This document shows, in pieces, positions 7,053 to 7,376 of a stretch of 7,376 nt of DNA. A program made the position numbers and the translations under genes. Origin of the DNA: Pseudomonas sp. UBA5782 (GTDB lineage Bacteria > Pseudomonadota > Gammaproteobacteria > Pseudomonadales > Pseudomonadaceae); the NCBI GenBank assembly GCA_002418465.1, contig DIEE01000032.1, positions 2,344 through 9,719 of the forward strand. The letters run 5' to 3'. Each line of letters opens with the position of its first letter. Positions within the stretch are counted from its first letter, which is position 1. The notes below the pieces were generated by a model. The model saw only the letters and a program-made list of their open reading frames with translations, was not told where the DNA came from and did no database searches.

Positions 7053-7084
7053 CAGTGAGTCACCCGTCATTCGAGGCTTTCAGC

Positions 7085-7112
7085 GGCTCGCCTTGACGCC
7101 CCTGGGCGAGCC
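7085..7112. repeat. Perfect 8-bp inverted repeat upstream of exaC
   Basis: GGCTCGCC (7085-7092) and GGCGAGCC (7105-7112) are exact complements around a 12-base spacer that contains TTGACG, a -35-like hexamer at 7093-7098. TACTAC stands 17 bases after it as a weak -10. With no T-run the repeat is a poor terminator. A regulator operator overlapping a promoter is one possibility and a backup hairpin behind the pqqF terminator is another. Confidence 0.45.
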
Positions 7113-7140
7113 ATCTACTACCAATTGACGAGTCTGGGGC

Positions 7141-7168
7141 TGCCTGCAGAGGCATAGGCTAGCGCCTC
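7141..7168. repeat. Overlapping inverted repeats in the exaC 5' region
   Basis: TGCCT (7141-7145) pairs with AGGCA (7150-7154) around GCAG. The overlapping GAGGC (7149-7153) can instead pair with GCCTC (7164-7168), and AGGC at 7156-7159 with GCCT at 7164-7167. The same middle element can therefore join either neighbour. These may be clustered half-sites of a regulator or alternative leader folds; nothing more specific can be read. Confidence 0.3.
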
Positions 7169-7188
7169 AGTCATCGATGAATCGCGGC

Positions 7189-7203
7189 CCGCTCACCGAG
7201 CGG
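7189..7203 (+). repeat. Leader hairpin before exaC
   Basis: CCGCTC (7189-7194) and GAGCGG (7198-7203) are exact complements with a 3-base ACC loop. The hairpin ends 27 bases before the aldehyde dehydrogenase ATG and leaves the ribosome site (AAGAGG, 7217-7222) free. It is probably a 5'-UTR stabilising or regulatory stem. Confidence 0.4.
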
Positions 7204-7230
7204 TTCAGCACAACAAAAGAGGTACGTATC

Positions 7231-7376
7231 ATGATTTATGCCCAACCCAACACCGCCGGCTCCGTCCTCACCCTCAAGCCGCGCTACGGCAACTACATCG
7301 GTGGCGAGTTCGTGCCGCCGGTGGACGGCCAGTACTTCACCAACACCTCGCCGGTGAACGCCTCGGTGATCGGCGA
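7231..7376 (+). CDS. exaC: NAD+-dependent (acet)aldehyde dehydrogenase, ExaC-like, N-terminus only
   Basis: The first 48 codons of an ALDH-superfamily enzyme are visible before the right edge. The start ATG has an AAGAGG ribosome site 8 bases upstream. The segment K17-P-R-Y-G-N-Y-I-G-G-E-F-V followed by Y35-F-T-N-T-S-P-V-N closely matches the N-terminus of P. aeruginosa ExaC as I recall it, the cytoplasmic acetaldehyde dehydrogenase of ethanol oxidation. In that pathway a PQQ-dependent ethanol dehydrogenase makes acetaldehyde, so the position beside pqqF fits. The nucleotide-binding site and catalytic Cys lie outside the window. Other group members, such as AldB-like or acetoin-linked aldehyde dehydrogenases, share this N-terminus and cannot be excluded. 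Confidence 0.85.
   Translation, partial: MIYAQPNTAGSVLTLKPRYGNYIGGEFVPPVDGQYFTNTSPVNASVIG

Noticed and set aside
7134..7150. Sigma-54-like promoter (TGGGGC...GCA) before exaC
   Set aside because: The spacing between the GG and GC elements is one base off from the -24/-12 consensus and the flanking bases match poorly.
7018..7230. A hidden pqqA peptide gene between pqqF and exaC
   Set aside because: No short frame shows the conserved Glu-x3-Tyr core of PqqA on either strand, and the stretch is occupied by a terminator and inverted repeats.

Overview
The window looks like chromosomal DNA of a high-GC gammaproteobacterium, most likely Pseudomonas or a close relative such as Stutzerimonas or Azotobacter. 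The reasons are the strong G/C third-position bias, a respiratory formate dehydrogenase very close to E. coli FdnG/FdoG, and a pqqF gene next to an ExaC-type aldehyde dehydrogenase. I see no insertion sequence, phage gene, tRNA, rRNA or CRISPR array. Placement and gene names come from recalled family sequences, not from a search.

Left half (1-3505, minus strand): fdhD and then the catalytic subunit of a Tat-exported formate dehydrogenase, which runs off the left edge. They form one probable transcription unit. FdhD is the sulfurtransferase that activates the molybdenum cofactor of formate dehydrogenases. Two perfect hairpins lie in the 126-bp gap between the two genes.

The outstanding feature of the window is in the formate dehydrogenase. 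The position that is selenocysteine (UGA) in E. coli FdnG/FdoG is a cysteine codon, TGC, at codon 197. Directly downstream, in the correct register, the mRNA can still fold into a complete bacterial SECIS-type hairpin with the bulged U and the GGUCU loop. This is either a very recent, one-base selenocysteine-to-cysteine change or a sense codon still decoded as selenocysteine.

Middle (3506-4512): a divergent promoter region, a small orphan gene on the plus strand (83 aa), a perfect bidirectional terminator, and a small orphan membrane-protein gene on the minus strand (59 aa, His-rich tail). The intergenic stretch 4327-4512 separates the membrane-protein gene from pqqF.

Right half (4513-7376, plus strand): pqqF encodes an M16 zinc protease that processes the PqqA peptide for pyrroloquinoline quinone synthesis. 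It is followed by its own terminator, a 5' region rich in inverted repeats, and the first 48 codons of an exaC-like NAD+-dependent aldehyde dehydrogenase. PQQ serves periplasmic alcohol dehydrogenases, and ExaC oxidises the resulting aldehyde. This half therefore belongs to alcohol oxidation and the left half to formate oxidation, so the window is a C1/C2 oxidation neighbourhood.
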